41,711 nt of DNA from Phycisphaerae bacterium (GTDB lineage: Bacteria > Planctomycetota > Phycisphaerae > Sedimentisphaerales > Anaerohalosphaeraceae), in the NCBI GenBank assembly GCA_014859965.1, contig JACZKQ010000062.1:1-41711 (forward strand), written 5' to 3'. Under the pieces are notes generated by a model. It ran no database searches. It was given only the letters and a program-made list of their open reading frames with translations, and was not told where the DNA came from. Made by a program: the position numbers and the translations under genes. Positions 8,347 to 16,378 of the stretch are shown here, in pieces. Position 1 is the stretch's first letter. The number at the start of each line of letters is the position of its first letter.

Positions 8347-9415
8347 AAAGCCACTTCTTTTTCTTGAAGTACAGCAGCATTCCCGCTGTGACGGCAATCA
8401 TGACAATCCAGACGGCATGATAGCCGTGTCGCCATTGGAGTTCGGGCATGTTCTCGAAGTTCATGCCGTAAACCCCGGCAATAAAGGTCAGCGGAATAAA
8501 CAGCGTGGCGATGATGGTCAGGACCTTCATGACTGCGTTCATGCGGTTACTGATGCTGGACATGTAGATGTCCTGCAGACCGCCGGCCATATCGCGGAAG
8601 GTCTCCACGGTTTCGATGACCTGGATGGTATGGTCGTAAAGGTCCCGAAGATACGGGTGTGTGGTCCTGGTAATCAGCCGCGACTCGGTTTTATCGAGGG
8701 CGTTGACCAGTTCGCGGAGCGGCCAGATACTCTTTCGCAGCGTGATAAGATCGTGCTTGAGGGCATGGACGCGCTTGAGCTGGTTTTCAGAGGGGTCGGT
8801 CAGCAATTCTTCTTCCAGGGTTTCGATGCGCTCACCGAAGTTCTCAAGGATGTTGAAGTAGTTGTCGACAACGGCGTCGAGGAGGCAGTAGAGGAGGTAA
8901 TCGGCTCCGTTTTTCCTGATGCGTCCGCCCCCGTGACGAATACGTTCGCGAATCGTGTTGAAGACGTCTCCGGTGCGTTCCTGGAAACTCAACACGAAGC
9001 CTGAACCGAGGATGCAGCTGACCTGTTCGCTCTCGACGCAATGACGGCTGGTGTCATAGCTGAGCATCCGCAAAACGACGAACAGGTAGGCATCGCAGTC
9101 CTGATAGCGAGGCCGCTGGTTGGTGTTGAGAATGTCTTCCTGGATGAGGGGGTGCAGGTCGAAACAGGCTCCGACCTTTCCGATGATGTCTATTTCGTGC
9201 AGCCCATCGATATTAATCCATGTGACGGTGGAGCTTGTCCGAAACGGCACACAATCTTCCACTGCGGCGATTTCCGTCTCCTGAAAATGCGCCTCGTCGT
9301 AGTCCATCACCGTGACTCGCGGCTTATCGGTCTTGCGTTCGCCAACGTGGACCAGGGTGCCCGGCGGCAAACCCGCTTTTTTGCTTACACGTTTGTTGTT
9401 TTTGTTCGTCTTCAT
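8345..9415 (-). CDS. corA: CorA-family magnesium/cobalt transporter
   Basis: 356 residues from ATG 9415, preferred over an upstream in-frame start at 9472 because an AGGGA Shine-Dalgarno lies about 10 nt ahead and the residues before it look non-coding. The large soluble N-terminal alpha/beta domain contains HPLIQEDILNTNQRPRYQ (a CorA hallmark) and a long stalk helix. Two C-terminal membrane helices follow, the first ending in the diagnostic YGMNFENMPE (GMN) selectivity loop, the second followed by a basic tail KKKKWL. It should form a pentameric inner-membrane channel for divalent cations. It is a single gene, convergent with the efflux operon. Confidence 0.93.
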   Translation of the reverse strand: MKTNKNNKRVSKKAGLPPGTLVHVGERKTDKPRVTVMDYDEAHFQETEIAAVEDCVPFRTSSTVTWINIDGLHEIDIIGKVGACFDLHPLIQEDILNTNQRPRYQDCDAYLFVVLRMLSYDTSRHCVESEQVSCILGSGFVLSFQERTGDVFNTIRERIRHGGGRIRKNGADYLLYCLLDAVVDNYFNILENFGERIETLEEELLTDPSENQLKRVHALKHDLITLRKSIWPLRELVNALDKTESRLITRTTHPYLRDLYDHTIQVIETVETFRDMAGGLQDIYMSSISNRMNAVMKVLTIIATLFIPLTFIAGVYGMNFENMPELQWRHGYHAVWIVMIAVTAGMLLYFKKKKWL

Positions 9416-9560
9416 CCGGTATATCCCTGTTATGAGATTGGGCGTCGCGGCAGGGCATTCTGCCGATTCCAAGGTATTCTAACCATTACGTGGGGGGGCG
9501 TCGCTAAAAAATCGGGCGAATTGCGCCGCAAGCATGCGTCAGAGACGATTTTCAATTCTC

Positions 9561-9589
9561 TTGCGGATTTCTGAATAATTCGGTAAGCT
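9561..9589 (+). promoter_or_regulatory. Possible promoter of the LRR gene
   Basis: TTGCGG (9561-9566), 17-bp spacer, TAAGCT (9584-9589), about 50 nt upstream of the ATG. Only partial matches to the sigma-70 boxes. Confidence 0.3.
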
Positions 9590-9639
9590 GAGCGCATCTT
9601 TTAGTGGGCGGCCGGTCCGTCTGGAAAGAGAGGTCCGCA

Positions 9640-10806
9640 ATGAAGAAGGGTATATTCGTACTGGTATGGGTGTTTGCGGCCGCGTCGCTTGCGTGGCCGG
9701 CGGACGCGGTTCGATTCGCCGACGCCAAGCTGAAGTCGGTCGTCGAGAAGACGTTGGGGGTGACGGACCCGACTCCGGAGGATATGCTGAAATTGACGCG
9801 GCTGTATGCGGGCGCGCAGGAGATCGGCAATCTGTCGGGCCTGGAGCATGCTGCAAACCTGACATCCCTGTGTCTTCATCGCAACGCGTTCAGCGACATT
9901 TCTGCCGTTGCGGGCCTGACGAAATTGAGCTATTTGTGCCTGCACGACAATGCGGTCGAGGATATTTCAGCCGTGAAGGGGTTGACGGGGCTGGTTAATC
10001 TGCTGGTGTACGGCAATAAAATCAGCGATCTCTCACCGGTAGCCGAGCTGACGGAATTGACGAGCCTTTACGCCGGCGGCAATCGCGTGACGGATATCTC
10101 GGCAGTGGGCAATCTCAAGAAGCTGCGTTTTCTGGACGTGAGCAACAATGAGATCGTCGACGTTTCGGCGGCGAGCGGCCTGGCGGAGTTGACCGACCTT
10201 CGGATCAGCGGTAACCGGATCGCCAATCTTGGCGGCTTGGAAAAGCTTGAGCGGCTTAAGAGCGCCTGGGTGTTTGACAATCCGGCGCCGATTCCGGCTC
10301 AATGGATCGACGGCGGGTTGAGCGTATATCTCGATGACCGGCAATATGCCGCATCGGCGGGCGATTCTGCCACGGGCAAGCTGGCGTGGAAGGGCGAGAT
10401 CGACAGCTTTATGGTGAGCCGCAAAAATTGTTTCATCCGTGTGGCCGCGGCCGACGAAGGAGTGGAACTGCCCGCGGGCGAATACCGCTTGGCGGGCTGG
10501 GAGAGTGAAAAGAAGGACGCCGAGGGGGTGCGCTGGAAGATGGCGGCGACCTCGCGGGCGGCGGACAAAGGGGCTTTCACCATCAATGACGGCCAGACGG
10601 AAACGCTCGAAATCGGCGAACCGGTGGTCGCGACGCTGACGGCGAACAAGGGGCGTTCGGGTTACACCTTCGGCCAGGGACTCACGGGCCGCATGGGCGA
10701 GAGTATTTCGATTGTGCGTGAAGGCGCCAGGCCCGCGCCGCCCAAACTGCACGTGAGGAACAAGGATGGCAGTTACGATAAGACCTTCAGCTTCGAGTAT
10801 GGCTGA
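9640..10806 (+). CDS. Secreted leucine-rich-repeat protein, ends at (or reads through) UGA
   Basis: 388 residues to the UGA at 10804. ATG 9640 is chosen (GAGAGG about 6 nt upstream) over GTG 9604, because it begins a clear signal peptide MKKGIFVLVWVFAAASLAWP. Residues about 51-205 hold seven or so tandem 22-residue leucine-rich repeats of the SDS22/internalin kind (for example LTSLCLHRNAFSDISAVAGL), a protein-binding fold. About 205-388 form a beta-rich domain I do not recognise (KLAWKGEIDSFMV, LTANKGRSGYTFGQG). The frame stays open after the UGA for 75 protein-like codons, and a SECIS-like hairpin follows the UGA (see the next two entries), so the real protein may be a 464-residue selenoprotein. 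The partner bound by the repeats is unknown. Confidence 0.85.
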   Translation: MKKGIFVLVWVFAAASLAWPADAVRFADAKLKSVVEKTLGVTDPTPEDMLKLTRLYAGAQEIGNLSGLEHAANLTSLCLHRNAFSDISAVAGLTKLSYLCLHDNAVEDISAVKGLTGLVNLLVYGNKISDLSPVAELTELTSLYAGGNRVTDISAVGNLKKLRFLDVSNNEIVDVSAASGLAELTDLRISGNRIANLGGLEKLERLKSAWVFDNPAPIPAQWIDGGLSVYLDDRQYAASAGDSATGKLAWKGEIDSFMVSRKNCFIRVAAADEGVELPAGEYRLAGWESEKKDAEGVRWKMAATSRAADKGAFTINDGQTETLEIGEPVVATLTANKGRSGYTFGQGLTGRMGESISIVREGARPAPPKLHVRNKDGSYDKTFSFEYG

Positions 10807-11034
10807 GGCGGCACATGTTCGCTCTCGTGGCGAGAGCCGGAAGATGTAAAGGGGCCGTTCACCGCAACACTTAAGATGGAAGGGCCGTTCAAGATCGAGG
10901 CCAAGCCGTTCGTCACCGAGGCGGCAGAAGAGACGCCGCAGGAGCCGTTATCAGGCGGGCCGGTGGCCGTGGAGCAGCCGTCGGGGATAACCGGCTTTCG
11001 TGCCGCCATGCGCCGGTATTTTGTGGGCGATTAA
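10804..11034 (+). other. In-frame coding extension beyond UGA codon 389 (candidate selenocysteine)
   Basis: The UGA at 10804-10806 is followed in the same frame by 75 sense codons to a TAA at 11032-11034. The context is FEYG, then UGA, then GGTCSLSWREPEDV, with an internally echoing pattern (VKGPFTATLKM, EGPFKIEAKPF), so the domain appears to continue straight through the UGA. By hand count 55 of the 75 codons end in G or C, like the gene body. No start codon with a ribosome site explains the tail as a separate gene. Readings: selenocysteine giving a U-x3-C motif; a mutation or sequencing error from a Cys codon (TGC/TGT to TGA); or chance. I favour one of the first two. Confidence 0.6.
10821..10837 (+). 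promoter_or_regulatory. SECIS-like hairpin downstream of UGA
   Basis: A perfect 7-bp stem GCTCTCG / CGAGAGC closes a TGG loop (10828-10830). The stem starts 14 nt, and the loop 21 nt, after the UGA. As I recall the bacterial SECIS model, it asks for a stem of at least 4 bp, a small apical loop with a G among its first two bases, and 16-37 nt from UGA to loop; this hairpin meets all three. It lies wholly inside coding sequence. Confidence 0.45.
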
Positions 11035-11115
11035 GTCGTCAGCAGCTTCACTTTGCCTGTCATCGCGCAGAGCCATATCTGGGCCTGCGTGTGGAATGAG
11101 CCATAAGGCAACCGG

Positions 11116-12096
11116 TCAGAGGCCCTGAATAGGGGGCGGCGTGTACGATCTCGGTTCCTGTTCAGGTTCTTGTTCCGGCTGTGGCTGTGGCTCCGGTGCC
11201 GTCGCGGCGATAGCATCATAGGCCGGGCCGTACTGCGCCAGGTACAGCAGAGAGTAAGACCTCGTGAAAACGTGCACCGGGAGCAGGAGCACGGTGCCGA
11301 GATATGGAATCATTATAATGCAGCCCGCGCAGCAACAGGTCGCCAGAGCGACCAAAAAGAGCAACGCGGCCACGGCAAGAGTGAGGGCTATCTGAAAGAG
11401 GAGATACAGGGCGAATCGGCCCTTATTGGCGCCGAGCAGGTCGAGGAACTCCTGCCATGCGACCGTGCAGGTGCAGTTCCGCAGGGCCATCAGGGGTACG
11501 ATGAAGTCTTTAGCGAACTTTTCGATCACCGCAAACGCCACTGCTATTATTACCAACAGGGGGATACCCGCCACTGCTATCAGGCTTATCGGCAAAGGGC
11601 CTGCGGCGTGGCGAAGTGTGATGCCCAATATGATTGCCGCGGCGATCAGCAGTCCGGAACAGAAGAGAACGATGAACATCAGGGCCAGGCGGAACAAGAA
11701 AAGGCTGTTTCCCAACTGGCGGTACTTTCTCCACGGCGCCTTAACCTCATCGCGATTTTCGGCCACGCAATGGAAGAACATGAATCGGCCGCGGCTGCTC
11801 AGCCACAGAAGGACGACCGTGACAGCCAGACCGATTGTCAGCAGTACCGCCCCCACGAAGATGATGATGGGGAGATGCTGTGTTATCTGGGCCCCTATCT
11901 GTTCGGTAGAATGGCTGCTGTTTCGATAGCTGAAGGACGGACCGCCTGGGCGGGTCAGGTCGGCCAGCCAGGCACAGAAGCCGATAAGGAACCATCTGTC
12001 AAGGTTGAAGGGCTGAAAAAGGATGAGTTTGGTCCGCGCCATGGCTGAGCTGATGGGATCAATGACGCTTATTCGAGGTCCGGCAAATTCATTCAT
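11116..12096 (-). CDS. Multi-pass membrane protein of unknown function
   Basis: 326 residues. I do not recognise a characterised family with certainty; the start (ISVIDPISSAMARTKLILFQPFNLDRWFLIGFCAW shape) is like uncharacterised membrane proteins found across bacteria and archaea. Six or so hydrophobic segments are visible, including IIIFVGAVLLTIGLAVTVVL, LALMFIVLFCSGLLIAAAII and a Cys-rich one (LATCCCAGCIIMIPYLGTV). The C-terminus is a soluble, proline- and glutamate-rich tail with PQPEQEPEQEP repeats. The ATG overlaps the stop of the upstream DUF2752 gene by 4 bp, so the two are co-translated and may form one membrane complex. No catalytic motif is seen. Confidence 0.75.
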   Translation of the reverse strand: MNEFAGPRISVIDPISSAMARTKLILFQPFNLDRWFLIGFCAWLADLTRPGGPSFSYRNSSHSTEQIGAQITQHLPIIIFVGAVLLTIGLAVTVVLLWLSSRGRFMFFHCVAENRDEVKAPWRKYRQLGNSLFLFRLALMFIVLFCSGLLIAAAIILGITLRHAAGPLPISLIAVAGIPLLVIIAVAFAVIEKFAKDFIVPLMALRNCTCTVAWQEFLDLLGANKGRFALYLLFQIALTLAVAALLFLVALATCCCAGCIIMIPYLGTVLLLPVHVFTRSYSLLYLAQYGPAYDAIAATAPEPQPQPEQEPEQEPRSYTPPPIQGL

Positions 12097-12500
12097 AGCA
12101 AACGTCCTCCGAGGTAGATCAGCCAGTCGGTCAGTATCGCCATCAGGACGATGGCCGCCGTCGCAGCGTGCACCCGTGCCAATCTGCGTCCGACGCTTTT
12201 AGGGCTGATCGCCAATACCCATATTCTATAGGGAATCTGAAGAACCGCAAATGAAAAAAACGCCGGCCCGAGATGGTGAAATCCGAAAGCGGCCGACACG
12301 TTACCGTGAGCCATTTCGGCGAATGAGCGGGTCATGCCGCAGAACGCGCAGCGGATGCCGAACAGGTGATTGGCGAGGCAGTGCAGAGGCCATTTGAATC
12401 CGAACAGATAAAGACCCAGTTCGTCGAGCGTGAAGGCGAATGCCCCGACGACCACCGCGATGCAGACGAACAATAGGGTTGTATTAATAAGGTTTTTCAT
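12093..12500 (-). CDS. DUF2752 membrane protein
   Basis: 135 residues. Four hydrophobic segments surround the DUF2752 signature GIRCAFCGMTRSFAEMAHGN (the family pattern is C-P-x-C-G-x-T-R with a following gly/asn turn). The family is widespread and has no established function; the paired cysteines suggest metal or redox roles, but that is inference. It is the first gene of a two-gene unit with the overlapping membrane protein downstream, and is divergent from the ThuA fusion gene. Confidence 0.82.
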   Translation of the reverse strand: MKNLINTTLLFVCIAVVVGAFAFTLDELGLYLFGFKWPLHCLANHLFGIRCAFCGMTRSFAEMAHGNVSAAFGFHHLGPAFFSFAVLQIPYRIWVLAISPKSVGRRLARVHAATAAIVLMAILTDWLIYLGGRLL

Positions 12501-12622
12501 GGTGCCCTGCCGCAGTATCGGCCGAATAGCGGTATCCTTTTAGATCGGCCTTACAGGAATGGGAGAATAAGCATAAGCAGCGATGCAGTCAAACCAAAAC
12601 GCCGCTTGAGGGTCATCGTGAC

Positions 12623-12651
12623 TTGACAGGACGGGGTATTCAGCGCACAAT
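12623..12651 (+). promoter_or_regulatory. Sigma-70 type promoter of the ThuA fusion gene
   Basis: Perfect -35 TTGACA (12623-12628), 17-bp spacer, CACAAT (12646-12651), about 30 nt upstream of the start codon. Confidence 0.5.
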
Positions 12652-12682
12652 AGGTGCACTTGTTAATTTGGAGGCAATTCAC

Positions 12683-14383
12683 ATGGTGATCCGACAGGCG
12701 ATGACGCGACGGTTGTTCTTGGGCTGTGCCGCTGGTGCGGCGGCGGCGACTCGGCTTGGGTTCGCCGCAAGTCCCGATGAGCGGCGGCTGATCGAGGAGG
12801 CGATTCCCGCCCAGGCCCTGGTCTCCCCGCGAAGGCGACGGCGGCTGCTGATATTCGACCTTAATGTGGGTTACGGGGGGCATGGGTCCATCCCCACGGC
12901 GAATACAGCGTTCGAGTTGATGGGCAGGAAGACGGGGGCGTTCGAAACGGTGATCAGCAAAGACCCGTCGGTCTTCGAGCGCGAAAGCCTGCGCCGATTT
13001 GATGCGGTGTTTTTCAATAACACCGTGGGCAATCTGTTTGAAGACGCAGCTTTGCGGCAAAATCTTGCCGAGTTTGTTTACGGCGGCGGGGGCTTGATGG
13101 GAGTACACGGGACATCGGTGGCATTTACCCGGTGGCCCGGTGCAGTTGAGGATTGGCCCGAGTTCGGCATCATGTTGGGGGCACGCGGGGCGAGTCACCG
13201 CGAGAGCACCGAGCACGTGTTTGTTAAGCTGGATGATCCGGGGCACCCGGTCAATCAACCCTTCAACGGAGCGGATTTCGAGTATCGCGACGAGTTCTTC
13301 AGATTTCACGAAGTTTATTCGCGGCAGCGGGTGCGTGTGCTCATGAGCATCGACACGTCAAAGACGAAATGGGACGGGTCGCAGTACGGTCACTGTATTC
13401 GTGCCGACGACGACTATGCCTTGGCGTGGGTGCGGCAGTACGGGCGCGGCCGCGTGTTCTATTCGACCATTGCCCACAATCCCTACGTTTTCTGGGACCG
13501 CACCATGCTGCGTTTTTACCTCGCCGCGACGCAGTTCGCGCTGGGCGATCTGGAGGCGCCGACGATCGCCAGCGCCAGATTGACGCCGGCGATTCGCGCC
13601 CAGGAGAAGCTTGGATGGCGGCTGGGCATCGAGGCGTATACGTTTCACAAGCATACTCTCTTCGAGGCGATCGATAAGACGGCTGAACTGGGCCTTCCGT
13701 TTATTGGAGGACTGAGTTTTCAGAAGGTAAGCAAGGACATTGACAAGAACCTGGAGCCGGGCCTGACGGATTCGGAGCTGGAGGCAATCCGGTTGAAACT
13801 GGATGCCGCGGGCGTGCGGATGTTGACCTATTACTACCACGATATACCCGGTGACGAGGCCGGGTGCCGCAGGGTTTTTGAGTTCGGCCGCAAGATCGGC
13901 ATCGAGACGTTCATGTCCGAGCCCAGGCCGGAAGCACTGGATACCATCGAGAAGTTCTGCGATGAATACGACATCAATGTCGCACTGCATAATCATGGGC
14001 CGGATCAGTCGCCCGTATATTGGCGGCCGGAGGGTGTGCTGAAGGTCTGCCAGGGGCGAAGCAAGCGGATCGGCGCCTGCGGCGACGTGGGCTACTGGAT
14101 GCGAGCCGGGATCGATTCGATCGAGGCCGTGCGGATGCTCGGGGACCGTCTGATCACAGTGCAGATGCATGACCTGCACGACAAGGGCCCTGACGGTTAT
14201 GATGTGCCGTGGGGTACGGGTGTCGGCAGGACGGGCGAGCTCATTGCGGAAGTCCAGCGGCTGGGGATCAGGCCCACGATGTTCGGGCTGGAGTACTCTC
14301 GCGACTGGTTCGAATCCATGCCGAAGATCGCCGAATGCATTGCGTTCTTCAACAAGGTGAGCATGGCATCGGTGAAAGGATAG
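12683..14383 (+). CDS. Tat-exported ThuA-domain / sugar isomerase-epimerase fusion
   Basis: 566 residues from ATG 12683 (GGAGG at 12670-12674, 8 nt upstream). A twin-arginine signal (TRRLFLG, then a hydrophobic stretch to about residue 30) points to folded export. Residues about 54-292 are ThuA-like (class I glutamine-amidotransferase-like fold): LLIFDLNVGYGGHGS, GGGGLMGVHGTSVAF, YGRGRVFYSTIAHNPYVF. Residues about 310-560 form a xylose-isomerase-like TIM barrel (LGIEAYTFHKHTLFEAI, VALHNHGPD, VQMHDLHDKGPDGYD) with Glu and His residues placed to bind a metal. ThuA with ThuB handles 3-keto-trehalose in rhizobia, so a role in periplasmic 3-keto-sugar conversion is plausible. The oxidoreductase at 19299-20804 could supply such a keto sugar. 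Specific substrate unknown. Confidence 0.85.
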   Translation: MVIRQAMTRRLFLGCAAGAAAATRLGFAASPDERRLIEEAIPAQALVSPRRRRRLLIFDLNVGYGGHGSIPTANTAFELMGRKTGAFETVISKDPSVFERESLRRFDAVFFNNTVGNLFEDAALRQNLAEFVYGGGGLMGVHGTSVAFTRWPGAVEDWPEFGIMLGARGASHRESTEHVFVKLDDPGHPVNQPFNGADFEYRDEFFRFHEVYSRQRVRVLMSIDTSKTKWDGSQYGHCIRADDDYALAWVRQYGRGRVFYSTIAHNPYVFWDRTMLRFYLAATQFALGDLEAPTIASARLTPAIRAQEKLGWRLGIEAYTFHKHTLFEAIDKTAELGLPFIGGLSFQKVSKDIDKNLEPGLTDSELEAIRLKLDAAGVRMLTYYYHDIPGDEAGCRRVFEFGRKIGIETFMSEPRPEALDTIEKFCDEYDINVALHNHGPDQSPVYWRPEGVLKVCQGRSKRIGACGDVGYWMRAGIDSIEAVRMLGDRLITVQMHDLHDKGPDGYDVPWGTGVGRTGELIAEVQRLGIRPTMFGLEYSRDWFESMPKIAECIAFFNKVSMASVKG

Positions 14384-14431
14384 CCGCCTGGAGGAACCAG
14401 ACGCGTGGCGACGATGCGGCAATCGCCCCGG

Positions 14432-15202
14432 TCAGCTTACGGGTCGAATGGGCATGCCTTTCCCGGCGAGATACTCTTTTACCTGCCGGATACTGTATTC
14501 GCTGTAATGGAAGATAGAGGCGGCCAGTACGGCGTCCGCCTTGCCGCGGTCCAGGACGTCCAGCATGCTGTCGAGACTGCCCGCGCCGCCCGAGGCGATC
14601 ACAGGGATACTGACTGCGTCGGCGACGGCCGCCGTAAGTTCGATGTCATAGCCTTCTTTGGTGCCGTCGGCGTCCATGGAGGTGAGGAGGATTTCGCCCG
14701 CGCCCAATTGCTCGGCCCTTGCCGCCCATTCCACCGCGTCGATATCCGTGGCTTCGGAGCCGGCTTTTACCGTCACGTGCCACTTGTTCTGTTTGCCCGG
14801 CGTTCGGCGGGCGTCAATGGCCAGGACGACGCACTGGCTGCCGAAACGCTGTGCGCACTCGGCGAGAATGTTCGGATTCTGCACGGCGGCGGTGTTGATG
14901 GAGCACTTGTCGGCGCCGGCCCGGAGAAGCAGATCGATTTCGTCGGCCGTGGAGATGCCTCCGCCGACGGTGAAGGGGATGAAGACGTTCTCGGCGACGC
15001 GCTCGACCAGGTCGACGATGGTCTTCCTGGAGCGGATCGTGGCGGTGATGTCGAGGAATACCAGCTCGTCGGCGCCGTCATCACTGTAGCGGGACCCGAG
15101 TTCCACGGGGTCGCCGGCGTCGCGGAGATTCAAAAAATTGACGCCTTTAACGACGCGGTTGTCCTTCACATCGAGGCAGGGAATAATACGGCGGGTCAGC
15201 AT
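14432..15202 (-). CDS. hisF: Imidazole glycerol phosphate synthase, cyclase subunit HisF
   Basis: 256 residues, normal length. A (beta/alpha)8 barrel beginning [20 protein letters not shown]. The two catalytic aspartates are present at Asp11 and Asp130 (VVLAIDARR), with the phosphate-binding FTVGGGIS and [10 protein letters not shown] loops. Together with HisH it converts PRFAR and ammonia into imidazole glycerol phosphate and AICAR in histidine synthesis, in the cytoplasm. Its start overlaps the end of hisH by 7 bp, so the two are translationally coupled. Convergent with the ThuA fusion gene. Confidence 0.97.
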   Translation of the reverse strand: MLTRRIIPCLDVKDNRVVKGVNFLNLRDAGDPVELGSRYSDDGADELVFLDITATIRSRKTIVDLVERVAENVFIPFTVGGGISTADEIDLLLRAGADKCSINTAAVQNPNILAECAQRFGSQCVVLAIDARRTPGKQNKWHVTVKAGSEATDIDAVEWAARAEQLGAGEILLTSMDADGTKEGYDIELTAAVADAVSIPVIASGGAGSLDSMLDVLDRGKADAVLAASIFHYSEYSIRQVKEYLAGKGMPIRPVS

Positions 15203-15813
15203 GAGCGGCCTCCGTTGCGGCAGATGGCGTCGAAGTTTTGCAGGACACGCAGGCCCACCTTGCTGCTCTTTTCGGGGTGAAACTGGACGCCGAAAATATT
15301 GCCTTTTTGCACGGAAGCCGCCATGTCGAGGCCGTAGTCGGTGTAGGCGATCCGGGCATCGGCGTCGGTGACGGCGGCGTGGTAGGAGTGGGCGAAATAG
15401 AAGTGCTCTTCGGCGTTAAGCCCCGCGAACAGGTCCATGCCGTCAGCGATCTTGACGGCGTTCCAGCCCATGTGGGGAATGGTGCGGCCCGGGGGGATCG
15501 CCTTGACGTCACCGGCGATGAGGCCAAGCCCCTTATGATCGCCCATCTCGCAACTGTGGTCGAACAGCAGTTGAAAGCCGACACAGATGCCGAGAATAGG
15601 CTTGCCGGCGCGGACGACCTCTTTGACGACCTCGGCAGTCTTGCCCAAGGCCTTGACAGCATAGCCGAACGCCGCGACGCCGGGCAGAATAATGCCATCA
15701 GCCTTTTCAATGTCTGCAGGGTCGGCGGACAGCTTGTCCTCCAAGCCGATGAAGTCCAGGGCGTTGCGTACGCTCTTGACATTACCCACATTGTAGTCGA
15801 TTACGACGATCAT
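15196..15813 (-). CDS. hisH: Imidazole glycerol phosphate synthase, glutaminase subunit HisH
   Basis: 205 residues. A class I glutamine amidotransferase: the nucleophile elbow is [14 protein letters not shown] with Cys77, and the His-Glu pair is in [11 protein letters not shown] (His180, Glu182). The N-terminal [19 protein letters not shown] is typical. It supplies ammonia to HisF through the barrel. It overlaps hisF and follows tRNA-Ser on the same strand, possibly sharing its transcript. A GAGAGA-type ribosome site lies just before the ATG. hisA is found separately at 30511 on the other strand. Confidence 0.96.
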   Translation of the reverse strand: MIVVIDYNVGNVKSVRNALDFIGLEDKLSADPADIEKADGIILPGVAAFGYAVKALGKTAEVVKEVVRAGKPILGICVGFQLLFDHSCEMGDHKGLGLIAGDVKAIPPGRTIPHMGWNAVKIADGMDLFAGLNAEEHFYFAHSYHAAVTDADARIAYTDYGLDMAASVQKGNIFGVQFHPEKSSKVGLRVLQNFDAICRNGGRSC

Positions 15814-15907
15814 ATTCTCTCTGCGCTCATAACGGGGATTTGGCGAGCTCGCACGGGGTGGAAGTTCTTATTGTGCGAACCAGCATTTCGCCCTCAAAAG
15901 GGCTTAA

Positions 15908-15994
15908 CGGAGAGGGCGGGATTCGAACCCGCGGTACGCAAAAACGCACACTGGTTTTCGAAACCAGCTCGATCAGCCACTCCGACACCTCTCC
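15908..15994 (-). tRNA. tRNA-Ser(CGA)
   Basis: 87 nt on the minus strand. The 7-bp acceptor stem GGAGAGG / CCTCTCC, the T arm containing GGTTCGAATCC and the 5-bp anticodon stem CTGGT / ACCAG are all intact. The 7-base anticodon loop TTCGAAA gives anticodon CGA, which reads UCG serine codons. A long variable arm (TGTGCG-TTTTT-CGTAC type) is as expected for a class II serine tRNA. The discriminator is G; CCA is not encoded. Confidence 0.93.
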
Positions 15995-16378
15995 AGATGT
16001 CCGTTTTTCCGCCGAAACAGGCGATTTTCCTGATATGCCCGCTGTTTTCGGCCGGGCCTTGGCGTCCGGATCGGACCGGTACGCCCTTCCTTACCTGCAT
16101 CGGCATGAAGGCATGGCGAAATATTAAGAAAGTCCGGCCGGCTTTGCAACATAAATGCCGTTTTTCGCGGCAGTTTCTATTGTGTTCTGCACAGTTCGGG
16201 CAATTCCGGCCGGCCGCGTCTGGTTTCTGGCTTTTTTCCCATGCGAGCGAGTAATGAGCTTCATGCCTTTTGGTATTATCCCGCTTCCAGTTTAGCAAAG
16301 TGCGATTTGACTTCCCCCCTCGAAAAGGTAAAGCGCTACGTAAGAGGGTTTCTAATTTTCATTAGGGAAGGAAAGAAG
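15995..16378. other. Intergenic region between tRNA-Ser and the peroxidase gene
   Basis: No convincing gene on either strand. It holds a minus-strand promoter candidate for the tRNA (16121-16149). The plus-strand leader of the peroxidase contains TTGACT near 16306 but no good -10 at the right spacing. The final bases (GGAAGGAAAG) form the peroxidase ribosome site. Confidence 0.5.
16121..16149 (-). promoter_or_regulatory. Promoter candidate for tRNA-Ser (and perhaps hisHF)
   Basis: On the minus strand, TTGCAA (16149-16144), 17-bp spacer, TAATAT (16126-16121). It points toward the tRNA, whose 5' end is about 127 nt away. Confidence 0.45.

Noticed and set aside
7302..8435. 377-codon minus-strand open frame across the pump gene
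   Set aside because: Arg/His/Gln-rich shadow of the RND permease, overlapping the corA end and the terminator.
14405..15280. 291-codon plus-strand open frame opposite hisF
   Set aside because: Antisense to a full-length, motif-complete hisF; no family resemblance.
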